47,100 nucleotides of DNA from a bacterium (GTDB lineage: Bacteria > Actinomycetota > Acidimicrobiia > Spongiisociales > Spongiisociaceae). Each line of letters begins with the position of its first letter. Positions within the stretch are counted from its first letter, which is position 1. Under the pieces are notes generated by a model. The model did not search any database. It was not told the DNA's origin and worked only from the letters and a program-made list of their open reading frames with translations. The stretch lies in assembly GCA_028821575.1 (NCBI GenBank), contig JAPPFW010000035.1, positions 1-47,100 of the forward strand, written 5' to 3'. Positions 6,969-16,058 of this stretch are shown here, piece after piece. The position numbers were made by a program, and so were the translations under genes.

Positions 6969-9287
6969 TCACTTCCCAGTCGCGACGCTCGGATCGATCA
7001 GCCCCGCTACGTAGGAGGGGGGCATCGGGCAGCGATCGATCACGGTGTCCGCGCGCCGGATCGCGTCCTCGATGGCGCCGGCCAATGCGGCGGGCGGTCC
7101 GATGGTCCCGGCTTCCCCGACTCCACGAACGCCCAGAGGGTTCAGTTCGGAAGGCGTCTCCACGTGATAGACCTCAGGACTCGGCATATCGGTTGCGCGC
7201 GGTATCTGGTAATCGAGGAAGCTGGCCGTGGTGAGTTGCCCGCTCTCGTCGTAGGCAAGCTCCTCGGACAGTGCCGCACCTATACCCTGTGCCACTCCAC
7301 CGACTACCTGACCATCGACGATCATGGGATTGATGAGCTTTCCGCAGTCGTGGACCACCACGTATTTCAAGACGGACACATGCCCGGTGACCGGATGGAC
7401 CTCGACCACCGCGACATGCGTTCCGTAGGCGAACGTCGTCCGTCCGGGATCGAATCCCGATGTCGCAGTCAGGCGCGGGCCGACTAGAGGGTCGGCACAG
7501 TCGGCCAGCGAGATCGAGAGAGACGGAGCGCCGACAACAGCCACCCACCCGTCTTGGACGTTCAGATCGGCAGGGTCGACCTCGAGAAGTTCCGAGGCAC
7601 GCGCCAACACCTGCTCGTGGAGTTCGGAGCCTGCCGCGGCGACGGCGTTGCCCACTACGACCGCCGTACGGCTGGCGATGGTTCCTGCACCGGTAGGCAT
7701 CAGGCCGGTATCGCCCTGCCTTACGCGCACGGTGTCGAGGGGCACCCCCAACGCATCGGCTGCCACCTGGCTGAGGATCGTGGCGTGGCCCTGTCCCTGC
7801 GACGGGAGAGCGACCACTATCGACACGTGGCCGTCCGGTTCCAAAGTCGCCGTCGCCAGCTCGGTCGGCCCGATGCCGGTCCCCTCGATGTAGTTGGCGA
7901 AGCCGATGCCAAGCAGCCGGCCCTGCCCCCTGGCCCGGGTCTGCTCGCGACGCCACTCCGGAACCTCGGCGCGCCGTAGCGCCTCGTCGAACACGGCCCG
8001 GTAGTCGCCCCCGTCCAGGCTGAGAGCCGTGCCGTCCCGGTAGCGAACACCCGCGTCGTAGGGCATCTCGTCCCCGGTGATCAGGTTCTTCTGCCTGATC
8101 ACCGCGGGATCGATGCGCAGTTCTCGAGATGCAACGTCGATGATCCGCTCCACTGCGAATACCGCCTCAGGTCGGCCTGCTCCCCGGTACGCCGAGAGGG
8201 GCGACTTGTTGGTCAGGTACGACTCGTGAACGATCAGCGCGGCAGGGATCCGGTAGTTCCCCTGGAGGTGGGCAGCCGTGTTGTAGGGCACCACCAGGCT
8301 CTCCAGATTCGAAGCGCCGGCGTCGGTGGTGTACCGGTCCCGCAGAGCGAGGAACCGACCGCCGCGGGTCAGAGCGAGTTCGATGTGATGGCGCTGATCC
8401 CGTGCATGAACGGCCGCCAGGAAGTTCTCCGTGCGGGTCTCGATCCATTTGACCGGTGACTCGAGGCGGCGAGCTAACTCTGGGATCAGCAACTCTTCGG
8501 GATACACCATCGACTTGATGCCGAAGCCACCCCCCACGTCCGGTGCTATGACCCTTATCTCGCCGGGGTCGAGCCCGAAACAGTCGGCCAAGGCATCGCG
8601 GAGCCAGTGGGGCGCCTGGTTGGACGACCAGACGGTGAACACCGGTCGGGTGGGGTCGGCGATCACGCCTCGCGGCTCGATCGGCGTTCCGGTCTGCCGA
8701 CCGGTCCGGAAGGTACCGCTGACCACATGATCCGCTTGGGAGAACGCGCGGTCCACGTCTCCTTTGCGGATCACGAACCTGGCTGCGAGGTTGTCGGGCC
8801 AGTCATGGTTGAGTGGTCCCCCGAGGAGTTCTCGGGACTGATCGACATCGACGACCGGTACTCCGGGCTCGTAGTCGACATAAACGTTACGGGCCCCATC
8901 GGCTGCTGCATACGCATTGGTCGCCAGCACCACCGCCACCGGTTCGCCGACGTATCGCACCCGTCCCGGTGCCAGGAGGTGCGCGTACTCGGGCCTGGAC
9001 ATCACCTCCACGTGCTGCTGCAGACCTTCCGGGGCCGGGAACCAGGTCGGTTGGAGGACGGGGCCGTTCGCGGCGCCGAGATCGTCGGCGGTGAACACCG
9101 CCACGACGTCCCGAGTCGAAGCAGCCTCGGAGACATCGATCGACGTCACGTCGGCCCGGGCGAACTGGCTCCGGACGATCGAGCAGTGGAGCGTTCCCGG
9201 AATCCGGATGTCGTCGACGTATCTGGACCGACCGGTGAGGACGGCCCGGTCTTCGACTCTTTGGACAACTGTTCCGGTGAGCTTCAA
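6969..9287 (-). CDS. coxL: Molybdenum hydroxylase large subunit (CoxL/XDH family, form II-like)
   Basis: 772 aa, the molybdopterin-binding large subunit of a xanthine dehydrogenase/CO dehydrogenase family enzyme. It shows VGGGFGIK at 251-258 and AYRGAGR at 366-372. GVRGVGEAG near the C-terminus carries the family's catalytic Glu (about residue 725). AYRGAGR is the form II signature; true aerobic CO dehydrogenases (form I) have AYRCSFR, so CO oxidation should not be assumed. It is the last gene of an M-S-L operon on the minus strand. The TTG start at 9287 overlaps the TGA of the iron-sulfur subunit (TTGA), which settles the start: the open frame extends far upstream but only as a shadow of the small-subunit gene. 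The enzyme would hydroxylate an aromatic heterocycle or aldehyde. Confidence 0.9.
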   Translation of the reverse strand: MKLTGTVVQRVEDRAVLTGRSRYVDDIRIPGTLHCSIVRSQFARADVTSIDVSEAASTRDVVAVFTADDLGAANGPVLQPTWFPAPEGLQQHVEVMSRPEYAHLLAPGRVRYVGEPVAVVLATNAYAAADGARNVYVDYEPGVPVVDVDQSRELLGGPLNHDWPDNLAARFVIRKGDVDRAFSQADHVVSGTFRTGRQTGTPIEPRGVIADPTRPVFTVWSSNQAPHWLRDALADCFGLDPGEIRVIAPDVGGGFGIKSMVYPEELLIPELARRLESPVKWIETRTENFLAAVHARDQRHHIELALTRGGRFLALRDRYTTDAGASNLESLVVPYNTAAHLQGNYRIPAALIVHESYLTNKSPLSAYRGAGRPEAVFAVERIIDVASRELRIDPAVIRQKNLITGDEMPYDAGVRYRDGTALSLDGGDYRAVFDEALRRAEVPEWRREQTRARGQGRLLGIGFANYIEGTGIGPTELATATLEPDGHVSIVVALPSQGQGHATILSQVAADALGVPLDTVRVRQGDTGLMPTGAGTIASRTAVVVGNAVAAAGSELHEQVLARASELLEVDPADLNVQDGWVAVVGAPSLSISLADCADPLVGPRLTATSGFDPGRTTFAYGTHVAVVEVHPVTGHVSVLKYVVVHDCGKLINPMIVDGQVVGGVAQGIGAALSEELAYDESGQLTTASFLDYQIPRATDMPSPEVYHVETPSELNPLGVRGVGEAGTIGPPAALAGAIEDAIRRADTVIDRCPMPPSYVAGLIDPSVATGK

Positions 9288-9796
9288 TCTCGACCTGTCC
9301 CGCTTTGTCGGAGGGCTTCGGCGGTAGCCCGCACCGCGCTCACGATGTTGGCATAGCCTGTGCACCGGCAGAGGTTGCCGGAGATGCCTTCGCGGATCTC
9401 GTGTTCCGACGGATCCGGAGTGTTCCGCAGGAGCTCCAGCGTTGCCATCACGAAGCCGGAGGTACAGAAACCGCACTGAAGGGCATGCTGTTCGTGGAAC
9501 GCCGCCTGCACCGGGTGGAGGGTGTCCTTTGTGCCGATTCCTTCGATGGTCGTCACGCTCTTGCCACCGGCCTGCACGGCGAACATCGTGCACGACTTGA
9601 CGGCGCGCCCGTCGAGCAGTACCGCGCATGCTCCGCAACTGGTCGTGTCGCACCCGATCCTCACTCCCGCCAGGTTCAGGTCCTCGCGGAGGAAGTGTGC
9701 GAGGAGCTTGCGGGTCTCCGTAGAGGCGTCGACAGGTTCTCCGTTCACGGTCATCGATATGGTCTGCCGCAGGTCACCGTCCACGTTCTTGCTCAT
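9284..9796 (-). CDS. coxS: [2Fe-2S] small subunit of molybdenum hydroxylase
   Basis: 170 aa. The N-terminal plant-type ferredoxin cluster is C49-x4-C54-x2-C57-x11-C69 and the second cluster is C108-x2-C111 ... C143-x-C145 (QCGFC and LCRC), exactly the arrangement of CoxS/NdhS/XdhC-type subunits. It passes electrons from the Mo site of the large subunit to FAD in the medium subunit, in the cytoplasm. The ATG at 9796 overlaps the stop of the upstream FAD subunit (ATGA), and its own stop overlaps the TTG of the large subunit, so all three are translationally coupled. This fixes the start despite a long open frame upstream. It is the only small subunit in the window, so it is also the only local candidate partner for the two extra large subunits on the plus strand. 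Confidence 0.93.
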   Translation of the reverse strand: MSKNVDGDLRQTISMTVNGEPVDASTETRKLLAHFLREDLNLAGVRIGCDTTSCGACAVLLDGRAVKSCTMFAVQAGGKSVTTIEGIGTKDTLHPVQAAFHEQHALQCGFCTSGFVMATLELLRNTPDPSEHEIREGISGNLCRCTGYANIVSAVRATAEALRQSGTGRD

Positions 9797-10668
9797 GGCC
9801 CATTCCCTGCCCTGACCCAAGCCTTCCGGAGAGCCTCCCGGGTCACCATCGCTGCGACTCGCCGGCGGTACTCGGCCGATCCCCGCCGATCCGACCACGG
9901 TTCGGCAGCGGCCACCGCGGCCATCCCGGCCTGCCTGAACAACTGCCGGGTGACAACCTCTCCCAGGAGAAGGGACTCTGCCTCGATCGCCCGAACCGGG
10001 ATCGGTCCCAGGTTGGTGAGGGCGACCCTTGCCTCCTCGATCGACGACCCGTCCTTCGAGCGGAGGCACACGGCGGTTCCCGCCACCGCGTAGTCGCCTA
10101 CCTGGCGTTCGTACTTCACATAAGCGCTCCCGGTCCCGGCCGGTTGTTTGGGTATCCGGATCTCGGTGAGGACTTCGTCCGGTTCGAGGGCGGTGGTGAA
10201 TACGTCGATGAAGAAGTCCTCGGCGGGGAGGATCCGCGGTCCCCTCGGCCCGATCAGCACGAACGACGCCGACATAGCCACCATGGCCGCGGGATGGTCG
10301 TTGGCGGGATCACCGTGCGCAACGTTCCCGCCAACCGTCGCCAGGTTCCGGACCAGGGGATCGGCAATGACCCGGCTCGTGTCCACGAGGCCGGTCGCCC
10401 AGCGCGCCGCCGCGGCGGAGTGTTCGAGTTCCGACTCGCTCACCATCGCTCCGACCCTTAGATCATCGCCGGTGTCGTCGATCGCAGACAGGTCCGCCAG
10501 GTGGGAGATGTCGACGAGAACCGACGGGGACGCCAGCCGGAGCTTCATCATCGGTATCAGGCTCTGGCCTCCGGCCAGGATCTTCGCTTCGTAGCCGTAC
10601 CGGGCCAGTGACCCGACGGCGTCCTCGACGGACCGCACGGGCAGGTACTTGAAGGTCGGAGGGTACAC
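9793..10668 (-). CDS. coxM: FAD-binding medium subunit of molybdenum hydroxylase
   Basis: 291 aa from GTG 10668, close to the usual CoxM length. The FAD-binding motifs are present: AGGQSLIPMMKLR at 32-44 and TVGGNVAHGDPANDHPA at 111-127, followed by the C-terminal CO-dehydrogenase flavoprotein domain. It is the first gene of the minus-strand M-S-L operon, with an ATGA overlap into the small subunit. The frame stays open for 132 further codons upstream, but that part is Arg/Pro-rich, unlike the family, and crosses the divergent intergenic region; a GAGAG precedes the chosen GTG. The promoter should lie in 10669-10933, shared with the divergent large-subunit pair; I cannot pick a clear -35/-10 there. 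Confidence 0.88.
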   Translation of the reverse strand: MYPPTFKYLPVRSVEDAVGSLARYGYEAKILAGGQSLIPMMKLRLASPSVLVDISHLADLSAIDDTGDDLRVGAMVSESELEHSAAAARWATGLVDTSRVIADPLVRNLATVGGNVAHGDPANDHPAAMVAMSASFVLIGPRGPRILPAEDFFIDVFTTALEPDEVLTEIRIPKQPAGTGSAYVKYERQVGDYAVAGTAVCLRSKDGSSIEEARVALTNLGPIPVRAIEAESLLLGEVVTRQLFRQAGMAAVAAAEPWSDRRGSAEYRRRVAAMVTREALRKAWVRAGNGP

Positions 10669-10933
10669 CCGCAGCTCTCTCTGTCCGGGAAGGCGCCTTG
10701 TCCACCGCCTGCAACCTATCACAGCCGGATGCATGCCAGCCCGATCCGTAACCGTCAATCGGATAGGATGCGTCGATGCCATACATGCCCGGTTCGTGCC
10801 GACTCTCGCCTGACACTCTTCGGCCGACGCCGAAGATGTCGGCGCCCTTGACATGGGCCATGCACGCGCCGCCTGTTGCGACATCCGAAGAGGCTCTCGG
10901 ACACCCCCCAAACCGGGATCCCGGCCGTCGCCC

Positions 10934-13372
10934 ATGACCAGGGTGGGCGGCGGCGTCGAACAGCCCGTGCTCAAGTCGGTTGGGACTCCCCGGATAGGCG
11001 CCAACAACCGGCGGCTGACTCGTGGCGACGGAGAGTATGTGGGTGATCTCCGCCGGGCCGACATGCATCACCTCTCGGTGGTGCGCAGTCCTCATGCACA
11101 CGCTCGGGTCCTGAACGTCGACGCATCGGAGGCATTGGCTGTCGACGGCGTCGTCGACGTGATCGTGCCGACCGACGTGGCGGAAGGGACGCGGCCGATC
11201 CCGGAAGGTTGGGACACCGCCGAGGCAGGCGCCAGGGGTGTGGACTGGTACGCCCTGGCCCAGGGTCGCGTCCGGTATGTGGGCGAGGCGGTAGCCGCGG
11301 TGGTCGCCACCGATCCCTACATTGCCACATACGCCGCCGGACGGGTAGAGGTCGAGTACGAAGTCCTGGACGCCATTAGTTCGGCCGACGAGGCTCTCCG
11401 CCCCGGGGCGGTGAAGGTGGAGCCTTCGTGGGAGGACAACGTTCTGGTGTCCGACGGTTTCGAGGCGGGGGACTTCGACGCCGCCTTGGCGCAGGCAGGA
11501 TACGCCGCTGCCGGACGGGTCAAGTCCCAGCGCCTCACGGGCGCGCCGATGGAACCCCGCGGCATCGTGGCCGAATACGACCCGATCGCGGACCTTCTCA
11601 CCTTCTGGGAGTCGACCCAGCAACCCCACCAGGTGCAGACCTTCCTCGCCGCTTCCCTAGGGGTGCGGGAGGCATCCATACGGGTCATCCAGACCGACGT
11701 GGGCGGCGCGTTCGGGCTCAAGCAGCCCACCTCCCAGGAGGAGGTGATCGTCGCGTTCGCGGCTCGCCGCCTGCGACGCCCGGTACGCTGGTTGGAGAGC
11801 CGGTCCGAGAGCTTCATGGTTGGGGGCCACGCCAGGGAGACCGAATGCCGGTATCGCGTGGGGTTCGAACCGGACGGCAACATCACCGCACTGGCGGTCG
11901 ACATCATCGCCGATGTCGGGGCGCCCACCTCCTATCTGGGCTGGGGAATGTCGTACGTGACCATGTACTCGCTCCCCACTGTGTACGAGATCGAGAACGT
12001 CCGGGTCCGCCTCACCAGCGTGGTCACCAACAAGTGCCCCTGGACTCCATACCGCGGGTTCGGGAAGGACATAGCATCGTTCCTGATGGACCGGGTGGTC
12101 GAGAAGGTGGCGCGACACCTTCGAGTCCCGAGTCCGGATGTCCGCCGCCGGAACTTCGTTCCGCGCCACGCCTTCCCCTACCCGCAAGTGTCCGGCGCGA
12201 TGCTCGACAGCGGGGCATACGAGCAGGCACTAGACACAGTGCTGGAGTCGATCGGCTACGCGGAGTTCCCGCAGTTGCAGGCCGCCGCCAGGGCGGAGGG
12301 ACGGTATATAGGACTCGGCATCGGCCAGGAACTCACCCCCGAAGGCGTGGCCATGCCGGGAAGCATCACCAACAACGGGTATGACGGAGCCACGGTGCGC
12401 GTGATGCCGACCGGAGAGGTGATGGTCCTCACCGGGGTCACCTCCCCGGGCAACGGGAACGAGACCGCCCTGGCCCAGATCGCTGCGGACACCCTCGGCT
12501 GCGAGTTCGACCTCGTCAGTGTCGTGCAGGGCGACACCGAGTCCTGCCCGTGGGGTCTGGGAAACTACAGTTCTCGGAGCATCATCATCGGTGGCTCCGC
12601 CGTCTTCGAGGCGGGCAGAGAACTGAGAGAGCGAATGCACGTGGTCGCGGCATCCATGCTGGCTACCGAGCCGGCGAACCTGGCCGCCGCGGACGGGCGG
12701 ATCTGGGTAGCCGGAGAGCCGGATCGTTCTGTCGGGTTCTCGGAAGTGGTGGAGCGTGTGTACTGGCATGCGTTCGAGGAGCATGCAGACTTGGTGGAGC
12801 CCGGCCTCGAAGCGACCCGCTACTTCCGGATCCCCAACATCTACCACCAACCGGAGCGGGACGGTCGCTTCTCGGTCTACCCCACATGGCCCAATGGTGT
12901 GGCCGCCTGCGTTGTCGAGGTCGACCCGGAGACGGGCGGGGTGACAATCCTCCGGTATTGCATGGTGGAGGATGCCGGCAACATCATCAATCCGTTGCTG
13001 GCCGACGCCACGATGCACGGGGGAATAGCCCAGGGGCTGGGAAGCGTGATGTACGAGCAGGTGGGATACGACGACAACGGTCAGTTGGTGACCGCGAACC
13101 TGATGGACTACACGATTCCCACCGCGGTGGAGCTTCCCCGTTTCGACCTCCGACACCAGCACACCCCTTCCCCTTTCACGCCGCTGGGCGTCAAGGGGGT
13201 TGGAGAGTCGGGGCTGGGAGCCGCGCTGGGCGCTGTTTGCAACTCGATCGAGAACGCGTTTCCCGATCTTGGGGTCTGGTTCGAGGAGCTGCCGCTCAAT
13301 CCCGGACGCGTGTGGAACGGAATCAGGGAGGCACGGTCACGATCGTGCGGGGAAGGGGAGGATCGAAGCTGA
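10934..13372 (+). CDS. Second molybdenum hydroxylase large subunit (XDH-type)
   Basis: 812 aa, molybdopterin-binding subunit of the xanthine dehydrogenase superfamily. Motifs are VGGAFGLKQ near 256, YRGFGKD at 373-379 and GVKGVGESG with the catalytic Glu at about 758. YRGFG resembles the FRGFG of xanthine dehydrogenases rather than the AYRGAGR of the coxL gene opposite, so the substrate pocket differs. It is transcribed divergently from coxMSL and followed, with overlap, by a close paralogue. Neither has its own FeS or FAD subunit. The ATG at 10934 is my choice; an ATG at 10853 in frame would add 27 unconserved residues. The first 20 residues are poorly conserved in the family, so a start slightly downstream is possible. 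Confidence 0.85.
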   Translation: MTRVGGGVEQPVLKSVGTPRIGANNRRLTRGDGEYVGDLRRADMHHLSVVRSPHAHARVLNVDASEALAVDGVVDVIVPTDVAEGTRPIPEGWDTAEAGARGVDWYALAQGRVRYVGEAVAAVVATDPYIATYAAGRVEVEYEVLDAISSADEALRPGAVKVEPSWEDNVLVSDGFEAGDFDAALAQAGYAAAGRVKSQRLTGAPMEPRGIVAEYDPIADLLTFWESTQQPHQVQTFLAASLGVREASIRVIQTDVGGAFGLKQPTSQEEVIVAFAARRLRRPVRWLESRSESFMVGGHARETECRYRVGFEPDGNITALAVDIIADVGAPTSYLGWGMSYVTMYSLPTVYEIENVRVRLTSVVTNKCPWTPYRGFGKDIASFLMDRVVEKVARHLRVPSPDVRRRNFVPRHAFPYPQVSGAMLDSGAYEQALDTVLESIGYAEFPQLQAAARAEGRYIGLGIGQELTPEGVAMPGSITNNGYDGATVRVMPTGEVMVLTGVTSPGNGNETALAQIAADTLGCEFDLVSVVQGDTESCPWGLGNYSSRSIIIGGSAVFEAGRELRERMHVVAASMLATEPANLAAADGRIWVAGEPDRSVGFSEVVERVYWHAFEEHADLVEPGLEATRYFRIPNIYHQPERDGRFSVYPTWPNGVAACVVEVDPETGGVTILRYCMVEDAGNIINPLLADATMHGGIAQGLGSVMYEQVGYDDNGQLVTANLMDYTIPTAVELPRFDLRHQHTPSPFTPLGVKGVGESGLGAALGAVCNSIENAFPDLGVWFEELPLNPGRVWNGIREARSRSCGEGEDRS

Positions 13373-15792
13373 CTGGAAACGGGCCGGATACTCATGTGGG
13401 CAGGCGCTACACGGGTCGCACCAACCGGACTCTGGTCATGGGTCGGGGCACCTACGTGGACGATGTCCGTCCCGGTGGCGACATGAGCTACATGGCGGTC
13501 CTCCGGAGCCCGCACGCGCATGCTCGCATAAGGTCAATCGACACGTCGCGGGCCGAGGCCCTATCCGGCGTCGTGGCCGTGGTCACCGGCGGAGAGATCG
13601 CCGACAACACGAACCCCATACCGCAGGGCTGGGACACGGCGGCGATCGGCGCCCACCAGGTCGAGTGGTACGCGTTGTGCGTGGGGCGCGCTCGATACGT
13701 AGGTGAGGCGGTGGCCGCCGTGGTCGCCGACACCAAACACACCGCCAACCTGGCCCTCGGGTATATCGATGTCGACTACGAGCCCCTTCCGGCCGTCACC
13801 GACTTCCGGGTGGCGCTCGAACCCGACGCGCCCCTCGTCGAGCCGGACTGGGGCACCAACGTGTTGGTCAGACGGGATCTCAAGGTGGGTGACGCCGCCG
13901 GCGCGCTGGCCGAGGCGCACGGCGTGGTCGAGGCCGAGGTGATAGCCCATCGAGGAACGGGGGTCCCCATCGAGCCGCGCGGTCTGATTGCCGCCTTCGA
14001 CCGGAAACGGGAGACCCTCACACTGTGGAACTCGACCCAGAACCCGCATCCCCTCCGCGTCTACCTGTCCCAGACGCTGGGAGTTCCCGAGTCCCGCATA
14101 AGGGTGATCCAACCTCAGGTGGGCGGGGCCTTCGGCCTCAAGCAACCCACCTTCCAGGAGGAGCCGCTCATCGCGTATCTGGCCTTCAAGCTGCGCCGGT
14201 CCGTCAAGTGGATCGAGTCGCGGGACGAGCACTTCGTCTCCATCGGTCACGCTCGGGAGATGACGGCGAGCCTCCGGGCCGGCTACGACGAGCGGGGTGT
14301 GGTGACCGGCGTGGACGTGCGGATAGTCGCCGATGTGGGAGCACCTACCAGCCTGGTCGGTTGGGGTATGACCTTCGCTGCCAGCGGCCTGATACCGGGT
14401 CCCTACCGGATTCCCAACAGCCGTGTCCGGCTGAAGACGGTGGTCACCAACAAGACGCCGTGGAACTCCTACCGGGGGTTCGGCAAGGATATCGCCAATC
14501 TCTGGCTCGAGCGGGCGATGGATGAGGTGGCCAGGGCGACCGGCCTCGACCGCGGCGAGGTGCGGATGCGCAATTTTCTCCGGGCGGACGAGTTTCCCTT
14601 CGCGCGCGAGGGAGGGGGAGTCATCGGGAGCGGCGACTACCACGCGACCCTGCGGGCTGCCATGGACCTGGTCGGATACCGGGGATTCGAAGAGCGCCGG
14701 CGGACAGCGCGCGAGGAGGGCCGTTGCATCGGGATCGGGCTGGGCCACGAGCTGACCCCGGAAGGATGCGCTATGCCCGGCTCGGTGATGATCTCCGCCT
14801 ACGACGGTGCCACCGTTCGGGTGGGTCCGACTGGCGAGGTCACCGTGCTGAGCGGGATAACGTCGCCGGGCAACGGCAACGAGACCGCTCTCGCCCAGAT
14901 CGCCGCCGACGGTCTCGGCGTCCCCTTCGAGGATGTGCGTGTCGTGCAGGGTGACACCGTCATCTGTCCCTGGGGTCTCGGGAACTACAGTTCGCGGGGG
15001 GTGATCATCGGTGGCTCGGCGGTCGGTGACGCGGCCGCCGACTTGAAGGCCCGCCTTCTGGCGGTGGCCGCGAACATGCTGGAGGTCTCTGCCGAGGATC
15101 TGGAGGCCGCCGACGGGCGCATAAGCGTCATCGGCGCTCCCCAGCGATCGGTTCTCGTCGCCGACGTTGCGGACGAGATGTACAGGAGGCCATACGGGCC
15201 GGCTACCGAGGATGTGGAGCCCGGGCTGGAGGTAACCCGCTACTACCGCGCCGAGAACATCTACCACCAGCCCGCCACCCAGGGACGTTTCAATGCCTAC
15301 CCGACCTGGCCGAGCGCCACCGCCGCGTGCGTCGTGGCCGTCGACCCTGAGACGGGGATGGTCGAGGTCCTCGACTACTACCTGGTGGAGGACGCAGGGA
15401 CCATCGTGAACCCGTTGCTGGTGGACGCGAACCTCCACGGGGCGACCGCCCAGACTCTGGGAGGCGCACTGTACGAGCAGATCAGCTACGACGAGCACGG
15501 CCAGATCCAGACCGCCACCCTCATGGACTACACGATCCCCACCGCGGTGGAGATGCCCCGCATCACGGTCGAGCACCAGGAGAACCCGTCTCCTTTCACC
15601 CCGCTCGGGACGAAGGGTGCTGGGGAGTCCGGGCTGGGATGCGGGCTGAGCGCAGTCGTGAGCGCGGTGGAGGACGCGCTCCGGGAATACGACGTGCGCA
15701 TCAATGAGATCCCGATGACGCCCGCGAGAGTCTGGGGAGCCATTCGCGACGCCAAGGCGAATGGGCCGGCGTCCGAACGGCTGCGACACTAG
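13345..15792 (+). CDS. Third molybdenum hydroxylase large subunit, tandem paralogue of the second
   Basis: 815 aa, aligned along its whole length with the preceding protein. Shared blocks include VRSPHAHAR/LRSPHAHAR, YVGEAVAAVVA, STQ.PH, VGGAFGLKQPT and YRGFGKDIA. Others are HELTPEG.AMPGS, SPGNGNETALAQIAAD, CPWGLGNYSSR and G.KG.GESGLG (catalytic Glu about 761). GTG 13345 overlaps the previous gene by 28 bp; CTG 13369, directly behind GGGGAGG, or GTG 13396 are alternatives. The frame is open for 795 bp further upstream, but this is a shadow of the previous gene. The close match of the pair suggests tandem duplication, perhaps as two different catalytic chains sharing CoxS/CoxM-type partners. 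It is followed after a repeat-bearing leader by a UbiD gene, so hydroxylation and decarboxylation may be consecutive steps. Confidence 0.87.
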   Translation: MRGRGGSKLTGNGPDTHVGRRYTGRTNRTLVMGRGTYVDDVRPGGDMSYMAVLRSPHAHARIRSIDTSRAEALSGVVAVVTGGEIADNTNPIPQGWDTAAIGAHQVEWYALCVGRARYVGEAVAAVVADTKHTANLALGYIDVDYEPLPAVTDFRVALEPDAPLVEPDWGTNVLVRRDLKVGDAAGALAEAHGVVEAEVIAHRGTGVPIEPRGLIAAFDRKRETLTLWNSTQNPHPLRVYLSQTLGVPESRIRVIQPQVGGAFGLKQPTFQEEPLIAYLAFKLRRSVKWIESRDEHFVSIGHAREMTASLRAGYDERGVVTGVDVRIVADVGAPTSLVGWGMTFAASGLIPGPYRIPNSRVRLKTVVTNKTPWNSYRGFGKDIANLWLERAMDEVARATGLDRGEVRMRNFLRADEFPFAREGGGVIGSGDYHATLRAAMDLVGYRGFEERRRTAREEGRCIGIGLGHELTPEGCAMPGSVMISAYDGATVRVGPTGEVTVLSGITSPGNGNETALAQIAADGLGVPFEDVRVVQGDTVICPWGLGNYSSRGVIIGGSAVGDAAADLKARLLAVAANMLEVSAEDLEAADGRISVIGAPQRSVLVADVADEMYRRPYGPATEDVEPGLEVTRYYRAENIYHQPATQGRFNAYPTWPSATAACVVAVDPETGMVEVLDYYLVEDAGTIVNPLLVDANLHGATAQTLGGALYEQISYDEHGQIQTATLMDYTIPTAVEMPRITVEHQENPSPFTPLGTKGAGESGLGCGLSAVVSAVEDALREYDVRINEIPMTPARVWGAIRDAKANGPASERLRH

Positions 15793-15985
15793 GTGAGTGG
15801 TTCCACGCCATCCGACCGGAAGGATCGCACCGACCAAAGGTGCATACTGACGTACAACGAGTTGCGGCTCGTATGGATCTGTGTCCTTGCCAAGGGTCCA
15901 CATCTTCAGTTTCTCGGAGGTTCCCCTTGACGGATAGGAACTCGGTCGGGGCCGCAGAGACCGAAAGCCACCCGAGCTGTAACAA

Positions 15986-16037
15986 CTAACAACTAAACCT
16001 AACAACTGAAACTAACAACTGAAACTAACAACTAAGA
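15986..16037. repeat. Four 13-bp tandem repeats in the leader of the second ubiD gene
   Basis: Units CTAACAACTAAAC, CTAACAACTGAAA (twice) and CTAACAACTAAGA run in perfect 13-bp phase, preceded by a partial unit. The tract is almost free of G and strikingly A/C-rich in an otherwise GC-rich region, and it ends 21 bp before the ATG, with GGAGAGG between. As RNA it would be unstructured. It may act as a translation enhancer or standby site, or as a repeated protein-binding site; slippage could vary the copy number. Confidence 0.9.
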
Positions 16038-16058
16038 CCAACCACCTAGGAGAGGATC

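Noticed and set aside
6969..9287. Annotation as true aerobic CO dehydrogenase
   Set aside because: The active-site loop is AYRGAGR, not the form I AYRCSFR.
9288..9653. Long N-terminal extension of the coxL frame
   Set aside because: It lies within coxS in another frame; the TTGA overlap gives the natural start at 9287.
10669..11064. Upstream extension of coxM
   Set aside because: It crosses the divergent promoter region and overlaps the opposite gene; no similarity to flavoprotein subunits.
12550..13344. Extension of the third large subunit to a 1080-aa protein
   Set aside because: The extra 265 residues are Arg/Pro-rich and overlap the second large subunit, whose own translation is clearly conserved.
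15986..16037. CRISPR array or IS ends
   Set aside because: Units are 13 bp and directly contiguous, with no spacers or inverted ends.
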